Counted from the first letter of the stretch, positions 1-8,084 are shown. The stretch: 50,335 bases of DNA from Daejeonella sp. (GCF_030695525.1 NZ_JAUYSS010000014.1:1-50335); one strand, 5' to 3'. Program-made: numbers and translations. The notes: generated by a model not told the origin, from the letters alone.

Positions 1-87
1 TGAACAAATAAATCTATTTTTATCACACAAGATCAGCACTGAACTGAAAATCTTCGCCAGCAAAATTGGGAAGTCTACGCCAGCCTT

Positions 88-255
88 TTAGGTGGTCAGT
101 TTGCTCCGGTTTAGGGTGGTCAGTTTCACCGGTATTTCCACAGACTTGAGAGCTTTTCCTATTACCGTCAATGCCTTTTGGATCTTTCCCGCAATTATTT
201 CTTTAAGAATGGGTGCTGCTACACTAGTGTAGACTATTTTTTCAATATCTTCCAT
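88..255 (-). pseudogene. Small ORF running into the IS end (55 aa, chimeric)
   Basis: An ATG at 255-253 opens a 55-codon frame beginning MEDIEKIVYTSVAAPILKEI. Its last residues (VKLTTLNRSKLTT) are translated from the tandem IS-end repeats at 91-133, and it stops at 88-90. The first 40 residues have a helical, protein-like composition with no family I recognise. The simplest reading is a resident gene cut by the insertion, with the frame continuing by chance into IS sequence. It could also be an intact small ORF. Confidence 0.35.
91..133. repeat. Tandem GGTGGTCAGTTT repeats, probable IS21-family end
   Basis: The 12-mer GGTGGTCAGTTT occurs at 91-102 and 115-126, 24 bp apart. Each copy is followed by a CCGGT-type box. 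Tandem repeats at the ends are typical of IS21-family elements, and this motif resembles Bacteroidota IS21 ends as I remember them; no database was consulted. The body of the element would lie to the left, outside the window. On the minus strand the first 88 bases encode a short open tail ending at a TGA near position 21, which may belong to the element. Confidence 0.4.
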
Positions 256-359
256 AAAATGATTATCATTAATTGCAACAAGTGTTTTTTAGATTAACCA
301 TGAATATAATTATTTAATTTATAGAATTTGGAATTTTACGGGCAACTTGTTGTACCGGT

Positions 360-965
360 AGTTGACGCGAACATGCATCCACAAAGAATTTTAATCGTAG
401 CGACCTCCCGCGACTGAACGAAGGTCACTGGAGGAAAACTCGCAGAGTGATCCAGTGATATGTTTTCCCTTCAGAAAACACGAGGCTTGGCGGAATTATT
501 GAAACAAATGGAATTGTGGTTGGATGGTCAATAATTGTGACAAGCTGAAGCCTGAGTGATTCGCAGGTCGCAATGCTATTGAAGCGTGAAGACATAACAG
601 GATTTGGCGAAGCCATCGTGTTCTAGATTCAGGAGCTTCTACGAACAGCGTCGCTTGCCGAAAGCAAAGTGAATGACAGACTGCGAAGGGTGAGGCTTGC
701 CCTGGTTGATTAAACCAAGGCAACAGGGTTGGAGCATAGCGCATTCATTTGTAGCGAAGCACTAATGGAAAGCGTGGTCTGGCGTGAGCATTGCCGGCTT
801 AGTAGCAGTGAGTTCCGATCTTCGTGCGTCTGACGTACATAACCCACTGAACCCTCATCAAGGCACTTGCGAGCATTGGCTTTTAAAAGAAACACTGAAG
901 AACATACCTTCCAACACTTCAGACCAAGCCATCACATTCTCCCTGTAAGCCACTAGAGAGGATGG
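360..965. other. Gene-free, densely structured region (candidate large ncRNA or ssDNA structure)
   Basis: About 600 bp contain no convincing gene but at least ten local inverted repeats. They are: 427-432/451-456, 461-467/474-480, 483-488/548-553 enclosing 494-502/528-536, 605-608/612-615, 655-658/664-667, 697-707/713-723 with one internal mismatch, 746-767, 806-814/841-849 enclosing 824-829/833-838, and 895-900/917-922. Two hairpins carry the heptamer GCGAAGC (607-613, 754-760), known as an unusually stable DNA mini-hairpin. Overlapping ORFs of 60-94 codons are low-complexity shadows. This could be a structured RNA, an origin of replication or transfer, or a recombination site. The strand is unknown. 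Confidence 0.5.
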
Positions 966-990
966 GAATGGGTTGGGATGAATTAAAAAA

Positions 991-1009
991 GGGCAGTTGT
1001 TAGCTGCCC
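991..1009 (-). terminator. Hairpin terminator overlapping a stop codon
   Basis: GGGCAG (991-996) pairs with CTGCCC (1004-1009) across a 7-nt loop. On the minus strand the hairpin is followed by TTTTTTAATT, so it is a rho-independent terminator for the gene at 1000-1284. The stop codon of that gene lies inside the stem-loop. Confidence 0.75.
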
Positions 1010-1284
1010 TTATAACTTGGATTCTCATCGTACCACTTCGTAAGTTCCGAAAGAACTAGCAATTCATTTCCAGTTAAATCTTCACGCTTTTTGGAACTCA
1101 GCTCTGCTAGCACTTCATTGGAAGGCTTACTGAACATGATTTCTTCTAATGTACGATCACCTTCTGCTAAACGTCGGTATGGTCTCTCAATAATCTCAAA
1201 AGTTGAAACCAATTGTTTCTTGCGTTTACGAAAAATGAGGTAAAAGATTGCCAGGAATATGATTATAATTATAAAAATCTCCAT
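1000..1284 (-). CDS. Small single-pass membrane protein (94 aa), unknown function
   Basis: The protein begins with an isoleucine-rich membrane segment at about residues 2-18, followed by a basic stop-transfer stretch (RKRKKQ). That predicts an N-out, cytoplasmic C-terminal domain of about 70 residues that is charged and helical. I recognise no family. It is the last gene of the minus-strand series in the accessory segment and is followed at once by a terminator hairpin that overlaps its stop codon. The gene upstream (1337-2053) has its own terminator between them, so it may have its own promoter. Confidence 0.6.
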   Translation of the reverse strand: MEIFIIIIIFLAIFYLIFRKRKKQLVSTFEIIERPYRRLAEGDRTLEEIMFSKPSNEVLAELSSKKREDLTGNELLVLSELTKWYDENPSYKGS

Positions 1285-1302
1285 TCAAATTGATTTTAAA
1301 TG

Positions 1303-1329
1303 AACAAGGCAGTTGTTCGCTGCCTTGTT
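1303..1329 (-). terminator. Hairpin terminator after the lipoprotein gene
   Basis: AACAAGGCAG (1303-1312) pairs perfectly with CTGCCTTGTT (1320-1329) across a 7-nt loop. It lies just past the stop codon at 1337. Its core (GGCAGTTGTT, then GCTGCC) resembles the terminator at 991-1009, so the two may be related by duplication. Confidence 0.7.
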
Positions 1330-1336
1330 ATGTTAA

Positions 1337-2053
1337 TTACTTGCACATATACATTATAAGGTAAGGATTTGAATCACTACGCTTTACAGAAGTGATATTT
1401 CCATTCACATCTTTTGTATAGGTAAAACTCACTGAAGTGCCTAGTTCAGTCACCTTAGATACTAAGTTCTTAGATTGCTTTCCAAAGTATTTATCCACCT
1501 TGTATCGACTAAAGATGAACGGTTTCTCCATTGGAATACCAATCTCTGCAATGTTTGAGGCAAGTTCGGTTGAATGTTCAACTGTAATTGTAGGGTGATT
1601 GCTGAGCTTTCCGCTGCTATTCTTGGTTCCTTCGATTTTAGTTAGATTACCACCAGTATAAGAATAGGTATAAGTATGTACCTCACCTCCACTAAACATA
1701 ACAGCTTTACTCATGTAGCCATCCATATCATAGCTGAACTCATAGTTTGTAGTAGTGCTGCTTACTGTCGTAGCTTCAGTTACTCTACCATTTACCAATA
1801 TGAGCTTTATGTTGGGAATTTTGTTTGAACCAAGTATCGTTATCATGTCTTTACTGTAGGTGATGTTTACACCTGCCGGATCAGCACTATTTGATATATT
1901 GATCAGTCTTCCTTCTGCATCATACTTATGATTTTCATTAGCTGCTATTGATATCTGACAGGTCTTTCCTTCTACGGAAGGTTCTTCATTGGATTTGCCA
2001 CAGCTTAAGAAGATAAGGGCAATTGATAATGCTAATAATAGTGCATGTTTCAT
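1337..2053 (-). CDS. Putative lipoprotein with YD/RHS-like beta repeats (238 aa)
   Basis: The N-terminus is a lipoprotein signal peptide with a lipobox ending LIFLSC at about residue 18, so the mature protein should be anchored to a membrane by a lipidated cysteine. The rest consists of short beta-strand segments with motifs such as YDAEGRLINI, YDMDGYMSK and YTKDVNGNITSV, which resemble the single repeats of Bacteroidota lipoproteins related to the DUF4595/RHS-repeat type. That assignment is by motif only. It lies in the accessory segment between two small membrane-protein genes. Such proteins are often surface-exposed; any role in the element is unknown. Confidence 0.65.
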   Translation of the reverse strand: MKHALLLALSIALIFLSCGKSNEEPSVEGKTCQISIAANENHKYDAEGRLINISNSADPAGVNITYSKDMITILGSNKIPNIKLILVNGRVTEATTVSSTTTNYEFSYDMDGYMSKAVMFSGGEVHTYTYSYTGGNLTKIEGTKNSSGKLSNHPTITVEHSTELASNIAEIGIPMEKPFIFSRYKVDKYFGKQSKNLVSKVTELGTSVSFTYTKDVNGNITSVKRSDSNPYLIMYMCK

Positions 2054-2126
2054 CTTGTTAATTGGGTTTTGAGTTAATAAATGATTTGAGTGTGTTTACT
2101 TTTAAAAGAATATGCTTGAAAAGTGA

Positions 2127-2309
2127 TTAGCCAAAGCAAGCTTTGAACAAGAAGAGCATTAACATCAGTGGCAGGACTATCTTAACGATAATTCCAAAGA
2201 ATACTGCTCCACCAGTCACCGCACCTTCAATTGCTCCTTCTTTGCTGTCAGTCATAAAATAGGCTACTAAGCCACCTATGACTATAAATAATATTAGAAA
2301 TCCGATCAT
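2127..2309 (-). CDS. Small glycine-rich membrane protein (60 aa)
   Basis: The protein has two hydrophobic segments (about residues 2-18 and 37-57). They flank a short polar turn and a glycine-rich GAIEGAVTGGAVFFG stretch, like the packing faces of small membrane-active proteins. No cysteine motif or known family is visible. It lies between the lipoprotein gene (1337-2053) and an unassigned gene (2345-2761), all on the minus strand. Holin-like or membrane-pore roles are possible from size and shape alone, but nothing else supports them. Confidence 0.55.
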   Translation of the reverse strand: MIGFLILFIVIGGLVAYFMTDSKEGAIEGAVTGGAVFFGIIVKIVLPLMLMLFLFKACFG

Positions 2310-2344
2310 GCTTATATATCGTTTGTGTGAGTTGATTTTCTGCC

Positions 2345-2761
2345 TTATTTAAGTAGTGTTGCGACTTTTTTCTTATTCGCTTTCTGTAGCTGATGGGAGT
2401 ACATGATGTGTCCTGTTTCTCTGATTAGCACATAACATAATGGATTCTCATAAGCAGTTAACATTCCGTATATGAAGGTTAGAATGATTTCAAGAGTTGC
2501 AGGCTCTTTAAACCGAGAGGGAAAGGTGTAAATCTTTTGTAAAGCAGCTTTACAGTCAAGAGGATAGTTATTCATTCCATTACATATTTGATCACCCAAT
2601 ACTTCAACTGCTGCTCTTGTCTTATCCAGAAGGGTATTATCGGTAAAATTCAGAAATGGATCTTTCTCGATTTCTTTTAGGAAATTATTAATAATTGAGA
2701 TTGAAGTGATGATATCTGCAGCGATTCGATTAACTCGCTCAGGATTTAGAGTAGTGGACAT
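2345..2761 (-). CDS. Hypothetical protein (138 aa) of the accessory segment
   Basis: A soluble, mostly helical protein beginning MSTTLNPERVNRIAADIITS, with no signal peptide or membrane segment. I recognise no catalytic motif. Cysteines are scattered (ICNG, DCKAAL, LCYV) and do not form a metal-binding pattern. Its start lies next to the structured gene-free patch at 2790-2990, which would be its 5' leader if transcription begins upstream. The codon use and AT-rich composition match the other genes of the segment. Confidence 0.55.
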   Translation of the reverse strand: MSTTLNPERVNRIAADIITSISIINNFLKEIEKDPFLNFTDNTLLDKTRAAVEVLGDQICNGMNNYPLDCKAALQKIYTFPSRFKEPATLEIILTFIYGMLTAYENPLCYVLIRETGHIMYSHQLQKANKKKVATLLK

Positions 2762-2789
2762 TTGTTACTGTGTAGATTACCGAATAGTC

Positions 2790-2990
2790 CCACATCGGTT
2801 GGTTAGTAAACACAAATAGCGCAGGGAACTGAACCAATCCGCACTCAGAGGTTCCTAGGAGGACCCATTGCAACGGACGGCCCAGCACCTACGCTATTAT
2901 GCGCAGGCGTTGGATCAATCCGTTCTTGTTGCAATTTGAAATTTTCCTAGGATTCCTGGGTGCAAGAACTGATAGCTAACGCTATATTTT
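2790..2990. other. Structured gene-free patch with nested palindromes
   Basis: No gene is seen between 2762 and 3069. TCCTAGGA occurs at 2853-2860 and 2945-2952 and, being self-complementary, the two can pair. Nested inside, TTGCAAC (2868-2874) pairs with GTTGCAA (2928-2934). AATAGCG (2815-2821) is complementary to CGCTATT (2892-2898), and that helix would cross the others, giving a pseudoknot or an alternative fold. CAATCCG is repeated directly at 2835 and 2916, and ATAGC/GCTAT form a small hairpin at 2972-2985. It could be a leader RNA of the gene at 2345-2761, a small RNA, or a recombination site. Confidence 0.4.
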
Positions 2991-3069
2991 TAATAATTTA
3001 TGATGGTATTACTGTCTGTTTCTTAAAATGATGTCTATTTCCCCGAAATTAAGAAGAATAATTATCAAT

Positions 3070-3558
3070 CTAAAGAACAAAGACAGAACGAGGGTTATCA
3101 CTGCTCACCACAGCAAAATATCGAATCAAATCTAAATTGCTTCGCTCTCTCATATACTGCAACAATCCATCCTTCTTAAGTAACTCTCTGATCTGAGTTT
3201 CAACTGGGCAATTGTTAAATCCAAATTCAATCCACGCTTTTTTGTCAAACTCACAGATGAGATTGAAGCAAAGGTTAGGTGTGACGAAATCATGAATTGC
3301 TTCACAGCAAGTCCGGTCACCCTTTCTGTCCTTTTCATAAACTGTTTTTTCCCAAGGATCAGCATGATCAATTAACAGTTGTTTGATAGTATTCAAAATC
3401 CTGAAGTAAGCACCCTCAACAATTTCTAATCTCATTTCTTTTAATGGTTCGCCACAGGATTTGACTCTTTGGAAATTCTTTCTCAAGATACCTCTGAAGG
3501 TTAATGGTGGTGCTTCAGATATCTGGATCTTTGGCTGGTATAATGTCTCTTTTGCCAT
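3070..3558 (-). CDS. Hypothetical protein (162 aa) of the accessory segment
   Basis: A soluble protein beginning MAKETLYQPKIQISEAPPLT. It has four cysteines near the middle (TCCEAIHDF, NLCFNLICEF) and a further CPVETQ, but no spacing that I recognise as a zinc finger. No membrane segment, signal peptide or known catalytic motif is visible. Its initiation codon lies 26 bp downstream of the hairpin that ends the preceding gene (3614-4087). The function is unknown; linkage suggests it belongs to the same mobile element. Confidence 0.55.
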   Translation of the reverse strand: MAKETLYQPKIQISEAPPLTFRGILRKNFQRVKSCGEPLKEMRLEIVEGAYFRILNTIKQLLIDHADPWEKTVYEKDRKGDRTCCEAIHDFVTPNLCFNLICEFDKKAWIEFGFNNCPVETQIRELLKKDGLLQYMRERSNLDLIRYFAVVSSDNPRSVFVL

Positions 3559-3583
3559 TTTCTTTTATAAGTTAAGGAATGAT

Positions 3584-3607
3584 AAGAGCCTACCAAAGCA
3601 GGCTCTT
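3584..3607 (-). terminator. Intergenic hairpin between two element genes
   Basis: AAGAGCCT (3584-3591) pairs with AGGCTCTT (3600-3607) across an 8-nt loop, just past the stop codon at 3614. The T-run lies on the plus-strand side, so as a minus-strand terminator it lacks a strong U-tract. It may instead be a processing or stability hairpin. Confidence 0.5.
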
Positions 3608-3613
3608 TTTGAA

Positions 3614-4087
3614 TTATTGTTTGTACTCTTCCTCATGAATAGAGGTAAAGGCATTATCGCCATTTGCAAGACGCGATAAAAAGAACGATTGAACATTCCC
3701 GGGACTATTGATCCGTATACTGTCTTCAATGTTTGGCTTATTCTTCTCTTGCATTGTGCATTTAAATAGCTGCCTGATTGCCCGATTAGAAAGTCGTTGT
3801 CCGAACTTTGTGATTGATTCCTGGTCTGGAGTGAAGTATATGATTTTGTACCCAAATTTATTGGTCGTCAAAGTCAGATTCCAGAAATAGCAGATGCATT
3901 CGCTGTTCAGGTTCGTTTCCTTACCACTAGCTGAATGATCGACCTGGATAAAGGTTCTGTACTTCTTTGCTTCAAAGGAACCAAGCAATTTTGATGTTCC
4001 TTTAATGATCTGCAAAAAAGCTTTTTCAACCTCATTGTTTCTAGCTTGTAATTCAGCAGTCTTAGCTGCGTTGTCAGTTGTTTCCAT
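3614..4087 (-). CDS. Hypothetical protein (157 aa) of the accessory segment
   Basis: The protein begins METTDNAAKTAELQARNNEV with a short predicted coiled-coil-like helix, then a mixed alpha/beta body containing FIQVDHSASG and YKIIYFTPDQES. I recognise no family or active-site motif. It is the next gene after a 600-bp gap downstream of the helicase-like gene, on the same strand, so it needs its own promoter. I could not identify a clear one. Membership of the mobile element is inferred from position and strand. Confidence 0.55.
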   Translation of the reverse strand: METTDNAAKTAELQARNNEVEKAFLQIIKGTSKLLGSFEAKKYRTFIQVDHSASGKETNLNSECICYFWNLTLTTNKFGYKIIYFTPDQESITKFGQRLSNRAIRQLFKCTMQEKNKPNIEDSIRINSPGNVQSFFLSRLANGDNAFTSIHEEEYKQ

Positions 4088-4530
4088 GATTTAATGTCAA
4101 ATGGTTAATGAATAATAAATTGATTGAGTAGAAGGACTTAAAAGGGCATCAGAGAGGGACTGAAAGCAGGTTTGCTTGTAAAATAATAAGTTGAAAATGC
4201 CACTAAAAATGATTGGGAATCATTTGAAATAAATTTGTCAGGCACTACTTATTGAAGCTAAAATGAGAGGAATTTGAAGGTTTCCTATTAGGCGGGATTT
4301 TTTTGTTTGTAGACTGCCTCTGTGACCGAAACACTGATATAATAAATCGTTTTACTCGATAGAAGGTAAGGGGATAAGATCTAACTGGGCTATATGGTCG
4401 GAACACACATAAAATTATTGTAGAACTTCTATATATACTTTGAAGCCTAATTTATCGATACAGGAGGGGCTAACAGAATTGACAAGCTAGGGAGGATGTT
4501 TAAAAGGCTGACTTGCAGCAAAGAGAAACC
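4088..4530. other. AT-rich gene-free interval, nothing recognised
   Basis: Between the gene at 3614-4087 and the terminator at 4533-4560 there is no ORF of useful length on either strand and no repeat or RNA fold that I can support. It probably holds the promoter of the gene at 3614-4087. Confidence 0.4.
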
Positions 4531-4532
4531 AC

Positions 4533-4560
4533 ACAAAAAAACCTGCACTAAGGCAGGTTT
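4533..4560 (-). terminator. Strong rho-independent terminator after the helicase-like gene
   Basis: AAACCTGC (4539-4546) pairs with GCAGGTTT (4553-4560) across a 6-nt loop. On the minus strand the stem is followed by a run of seven T, giving a textbook terminator. It lies 130 bp beyond the stop codon of the gene at 4691-6523. Confidence 0.75.
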
Positions 4561-4690
4561 ATCTGTTATCAAATGAGAGGTACATTTAAGGGTCAAGCCA
4601 GAAAAATTGATTTTTTTGTAAACTCCCTATATAAATGTAATTTTTTTGTTTTTTGTGGCTTCTTAACATCTTAATAGATGGATAGATTGA

Positions 4691-6523
4691 TTATTCTAAT
4701 ACGTTTACATCCAACGAATAAGCTTCTATAATGATTCCAGATTGCCTAACACCTTTAACAGTCCTTCGGACATGTTTGAGCTTGAATCGTCCTTCAGAAC
4801 CTAAATCCGAAGGATGTGCCTTCTTTATCTCACTTGTTTTAGGATCTTTGATCCCCAATTTTTTATAGAATTCGTTTAGCTTCGATGTTATGTGAGCATT
4901 TGTGTAAAAAGTATCTTTTTTAAAAGCACCTTTACATAGCTTTAGGAATTTAATTTCAGCCGATCCATTTTCTCTTATGATAACCTCACGCTGAACTTTC
5001 TTCACATTATATTTTCGATCAGACATTTCTTGATCATTCATTAAAAGGAAGGCTTGATAGGCAAGAGGGTTGCTTTCTTTGATTAATTCCGTTTTCCCTT
5101 TCCCAAATGTGAACATTAACGACCCAGAAGTCTGACTTTGCAGTAGTTTTAATTCTTTATAATCTTCTTCCAGTATTTTAGCCGCTGACTTTCTTTCCTG
5201 TTCAGTTTTTGAAACCAGTTTTAGATCAGAATATTGAACCTCGACATCATAATATGCTGCTTCCCAATCCTCCTTAATGAACTTGATACTTTTATAAATC
5301 TCATTACTAGCCGACTCATTAATCTGCTGATCTAGTTTATAGAGATTTAATGTAGCCAATTTTGTTTTCTGATCTACATCCGCAAACTTCTCTGCTCTGT
5401 TATCACCTTTGAATTTATCGAATTCAGCATTCAGTATATGTTCATTGTTACTTTTAATAATTCTTAAAGCATCGCTTGTATATCCGGCTTTGTACTGTTC
5501 AAGAGATATTTTAGTATCCTTGTGCTCATGGTTACTTATATGTATAATTTGAAATGGTTCATTTCGTAATCTTCCAATAGCCTGTTTACCCTTACTGGCA
5601 ACTCCAACCTTAGTATGTTCTTTATGGCAGTCTGTAACTAGCACCATTGTAGCACCCTTATCGTAAAGATCCCAACCCTCGAAATATTTGCAGGTATAGA
5701 AGTTGATTTTCTTATATAATCCCTTTCGTGGTTCTGCTATGAAATGCTTTTGGAGATCCCCTAATTTTTGCATGTTTTGGCTATCCTTATCATCAGCACA
5801 GAATATATTGCATTCCTCGAGTTCTGATTGTAATACAGCTCTTTTAATTTCAGTCACTGAATTATAGAAGATGTGAATATTGCCTGGGAATTCGTTTCTA
5901 TTGGCTATTAGATACTCCAGAGTTGCAGTAACACTTACTGCATTGACAAGAGTTACCTTTCCAAGCTTCTCAGTAAATTTAATTTCATGATAATCCAAGG
6001 ATTTAAATCTAGGATCTGAAAAGAAATAGGGAGTAGCAGAGATGATAGATTTGTTATTGAAATCCCAAAAAAATTCGAATGGTGCTAATATATTTATTCG
6101 ATATAGCTCTGAGATAAATGTATGCGATTCGTCAAGAAGCAAGAACCAATTAGCTTTTATATGTTCTGCTTGTGATTTTGAAGCTAACCTCATAATGCGT
6201 TTCATCCCTTCAGGAGTAGACATAATCTTTATACCAACTTTATCATCGTTAAGAATCGATGAGATTTCAGAATCGCCAATATTTCCATACACAATGTAAT
6301 CGGGTCTATCCGAGATTCTTTCTGAGGTATATTTGCCTAGAATGATACTGATATTGGGTACTATTATCAATGTAGTTCTAGTCTTCTTTTCCAGTTCAAT
6401 TGATGTGCCTCGTATTGCACACCTTCCTTTGTGAATAAACGCATTGACTGGAAGTCCATCTCTGAATATATCGGACATGAATGTGTCTGTAGTTACCGTA
6501 TAATTAGTAGTTGTTTTAAACAT
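4691..6523 (-). CDS. DExH helicase-like protein with a non-canonical P-loop (610 aa)
   Basis: Several superfamily 2 helicase motifs can be read in order. LLLDESHT at residues 128-135 is the Walker B (DExH) motif. SATP at 162-165 is motif III. QAIGRLR at 314-320 is motif VI, with the arginine finger. The expected Walker A lysine-threonine is not seen: the matching place (residues 31-41) reads HKGRCAIRGTS, followed by a normal strand LIIVPN. Similar degenerate P-loops (GxGGTT) occur, as I recall, in helicase-like proteins of Bacteroidota mobile elements. The C-terminal 270 residues are charged and unassigned. It may act in element replication or transfer, or in defence. Confidence 0.7.
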   Translation of the reverse strand: MFKTTTNYTVTTDTFMSDIFRDGLPVNAFIHKGRCAIRGTSIELEKKTRTTLIIVPNISIILGKYTSERISDRPDYIVYGNIGDSEISSILNDDKVGIKIMSTPEGMKRIMRLASKSQAEHIKANWFLLLDESHTFISELYRINILAPFEFFWDFNNKSIISATPYFFSDPRFKSLDYHEIKFTEKLGKVTLVNAVSVTATLEYLIANRNEFPGNIHIFYNSVTEIKRAVLQSELEECNIFCADDKDSQNMQKLGDLQKHFIAEPRKGLYKKINFYTCKYFEGWDLYDKGATMVLVTDCHKEHTKVGVASKGKQAIGRLRNEPFQIIHISNHEHKDTKISLEQYKAGYTSDALRIIKSNNEHILNAEFDKFKGDNRAEKFADVDQKTKLATLNLYKLDQQINESASNEIYKSIKFIKEDWEAAYYDVEVQYSDLKLVSKTEQERKSAAKILEEDYKELKLLQSQTSGSLMFTFGKGKTELIKESNPLAYQAFLLMNDQEMSDRKYNVKKVQREVIIRENGSAEIKFLKLCKGAFKKDTFYTNAHITSKLNEFYKKLGIKDPKTSEIKKAHPSDLGSEGRFKLKHVRRTVKGVRQSGIIIEAYSLDVNVLE

Positions 6524-6550
6524 TACAAAAAATTTTTAATAAATAAAAAA

Positions 6551-6571
6551 GGGTGGAGAGAACCTCCACCC
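6551..6571 (-). terminator. Rho-independent terminator
   Basis: GGGTGGAG (6551-6558) pairs with CTCCACCC (6564-6571) across a 5-nt loop. On the minus strand it is followed by TTTTTTATTT. It lies 7 bp past the stop codon of the gene at 6578-7021 and isolates it from the helicase-like gene downstream. Confidence 0.8.
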
Positions 6572-6577
6572 AGATTG

Positions 6578-7021
6578 TTAATTTTCAGATTCAGTTCGCA
6601 CAGTCATGCTATCACCATCCTCGATCCTGGTGGCCTCCTCTAATAATTGTTGATGAGTAAAACGAATGCTCACTTGAGCTGTTTGATATTTCTGGAAGAA
6701 CTCAACCATCCTATCTGAAAGTAAGATAACTTTGTGCTGTTCAACTCCACGAGGAAGTTCAAACTCGATCCATAAATACTCCTTCTCATCCTTATCCAGA
6801 CCCGGTACAAGGATTCCTTTAATCTTTGTACCAGATCGAAGCCGATCCCAGAGAGCAGCTTCTTTCTGTCTCCGTTTCGGAGACATTGGTACGGTATAGT
6901 CTAACAGTAAAGTAGCACTGAATATACCTCTTTCAGGATTAGTTTCTAAAAACATATCCTTTGCATTGTAGACTGAATCCGAGCCTTGCTCAGATGTCAG
7001 TCGATTATTAGATTTTTGCAT
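6578..7021 (-). CDS. Hypothetical protein (147 aa) of the accessory segment
   Basis: A soluble alpha/beta protein beginning MQKSNNRLTSEQGSDSVYNA, with a basic patch (SPKRRQKEAALWDRLRSG) in the middle and an acidic C-terminus. I recognise no domain. It sits between the unassigned gene at 7069-8004 and the helicase-like gene, in the position where replication accessory or regulatory proteins are often found in integrative elements. A strong terminator follows it, so co-transcription with the helicase would need read-through. Confidence 0.55.
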   Translation of the reverse strand: MQKSNNRLTSEQGSDSVYNAKDMFLETNPERGIFSATLLLDYTVPMSPKRRQKEAALWDRLRSGTKIKGILVPGLDKDEKEYLWIEFELPRGVEQHKVILLSDRMVEFFQKYQTAQVSIRFTHQQLLEEATRIEDGDSMTVRTESEN

Positions 7022-7068
7022 ACTGCAATTATCTGGGTATAGTTTACTACAGAAAATGATTCTAAAAA

Positions 7069-8004
7069 TTATCTTATCGGATTGATAAACAATAGCTTAC
7101 GCTTATTTACTTTGCGAAGCAGCATTTTATCTAATGCATCCTTTTCATTTGCTGTTGGCTTTTCCGAGTGAAATTTATAGGGCAGTCTGGATTCTCTGGT
7201 TTGTAGACCCGTAAGGAAGAGTACATCAATGACAAAACCTAATTGATCGTAAGACCAATATTTATCAGATGTTTGTTTGATTGAGGTTTGATTCTGGAGG
7301 TAATTAATTATAGGTATTGCTATTGAAAGGATAGCTCCTTCTATAATAGCTTTTTCAGTTAATTTAATAAATGACTCTGTTGGTGCAGACAGAACGAATT
7401 TTTTTACTTCTCCGTCAGGAATTATAGATGAACTAATTAATTGCAAACCCAGTGACATTGGGAATTGACCCTTCTCAATTGCTTCAACAATAAGGTTTTT
7501 AATCCAGTCAGTAGTTTCTTTGTGAGTGAATTTAAATCGAACAGGCTTTCGTCGACTCTTAATAGGCTTAAGAAGATAATCAGACTCAATGTTTCCAACT
7601 TTCTCTTCAAACGTTATTGTGAAGTGGGAATTAATATTTGCTGCCAAAGCAGATATATTAGTATCAAATTCTTTTATGCGTTCCGTGCTCTCTCTTCCTG
7701 GTCGTTCTATGCCATTTACTCTTTGCATCGTATTAGAGTAAGTATAACTAATAATGAAAAATAGGTTGTTAATGTGCTCCTTAAGCTCATATTTATTAAT
7801 GATCTTTTCTAAATTACTACAATAACTTCTTCCTTTCTCCTGAGTTAAGAATGGAATGGATACTTTTCCAACAGATTTATACAATCTCACTTCTTTGTTA
7901 AATTCACCCTGACTCATGTTCGGAAATAGGTAAGGTTTAATAATTTTAAAGTCGGGCATGACATTGATCCATACTTCACCCAGTCTGTTAGTTTCGTTAT
8001 TCAT
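7069..8004 (-). CDS. Hypothetical protein (311 aa) next to the recombinase
   Basis: A soluble, largely helical protein with basic clusters (KSRRKPVRFKFTHKE near the middle, RKVNKRKLLF at the C-terminus) that could bind nucleic acid. No known motif is visible. It lies 80 bp downstream of the tyrosine recombinase gene on the same strand. The same composition and strand suggest it belongs to the element. I cannot propose a function. Confidence 0.55.
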   Translation of the reverse strand: MNNETNRLGEVWINVMPDFKIIKPYLFPNMSQGEFNKEVRLYKSVGKVSIPFLTQEKGRSYCSNLEKIINKYELKEHINNLFFIISYTYSNTMQRVNGIERPGRESTERIKEFDTNISALAANINSHFTITFEEKVGNIESDYLLKPIKSRRKPVRFKFTHKETTDWIKNLIVEAIEKGQFPMSLGLQLISSSIIPDGEVKKFVLSAPTESFIKLTEKAIIEGAILSIAIPIINYLQNQTSIKQTSDKYWSYDQLGFVIDVLFLTGLQTRESRLPYKFHSEKPTANEKDALDKMLLRKVNKRKLLFINPIR

Positions 8005-8084
8005 TTTTCAATGATTCAGTATTATTAGTGGACAAAGATATGCGCACAACTCTTATATTGGGTAATTGACACCCTCATATTCCT

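Noticed and set aside
400-810. Possible RNase P RNA (GAGGAAA-like and GGCTTA-like strings)
   Set aside because: The conserved core strings are not complete or correctly spaced and no GGTAAGAGC-like segment is present.
425-895. Overlapping minus-strand ORFs of 61-82 codons
   Set aside because: They overlap in different frames across the structured region, have no protein-like pattern, and stems explain the sequence better.
3150-3371. 73-codon minus-strand ORF inside the gene at 3070-3558
   Set aside because: It is an internal out-of-frame shadow of the longer gene, which has better composition.
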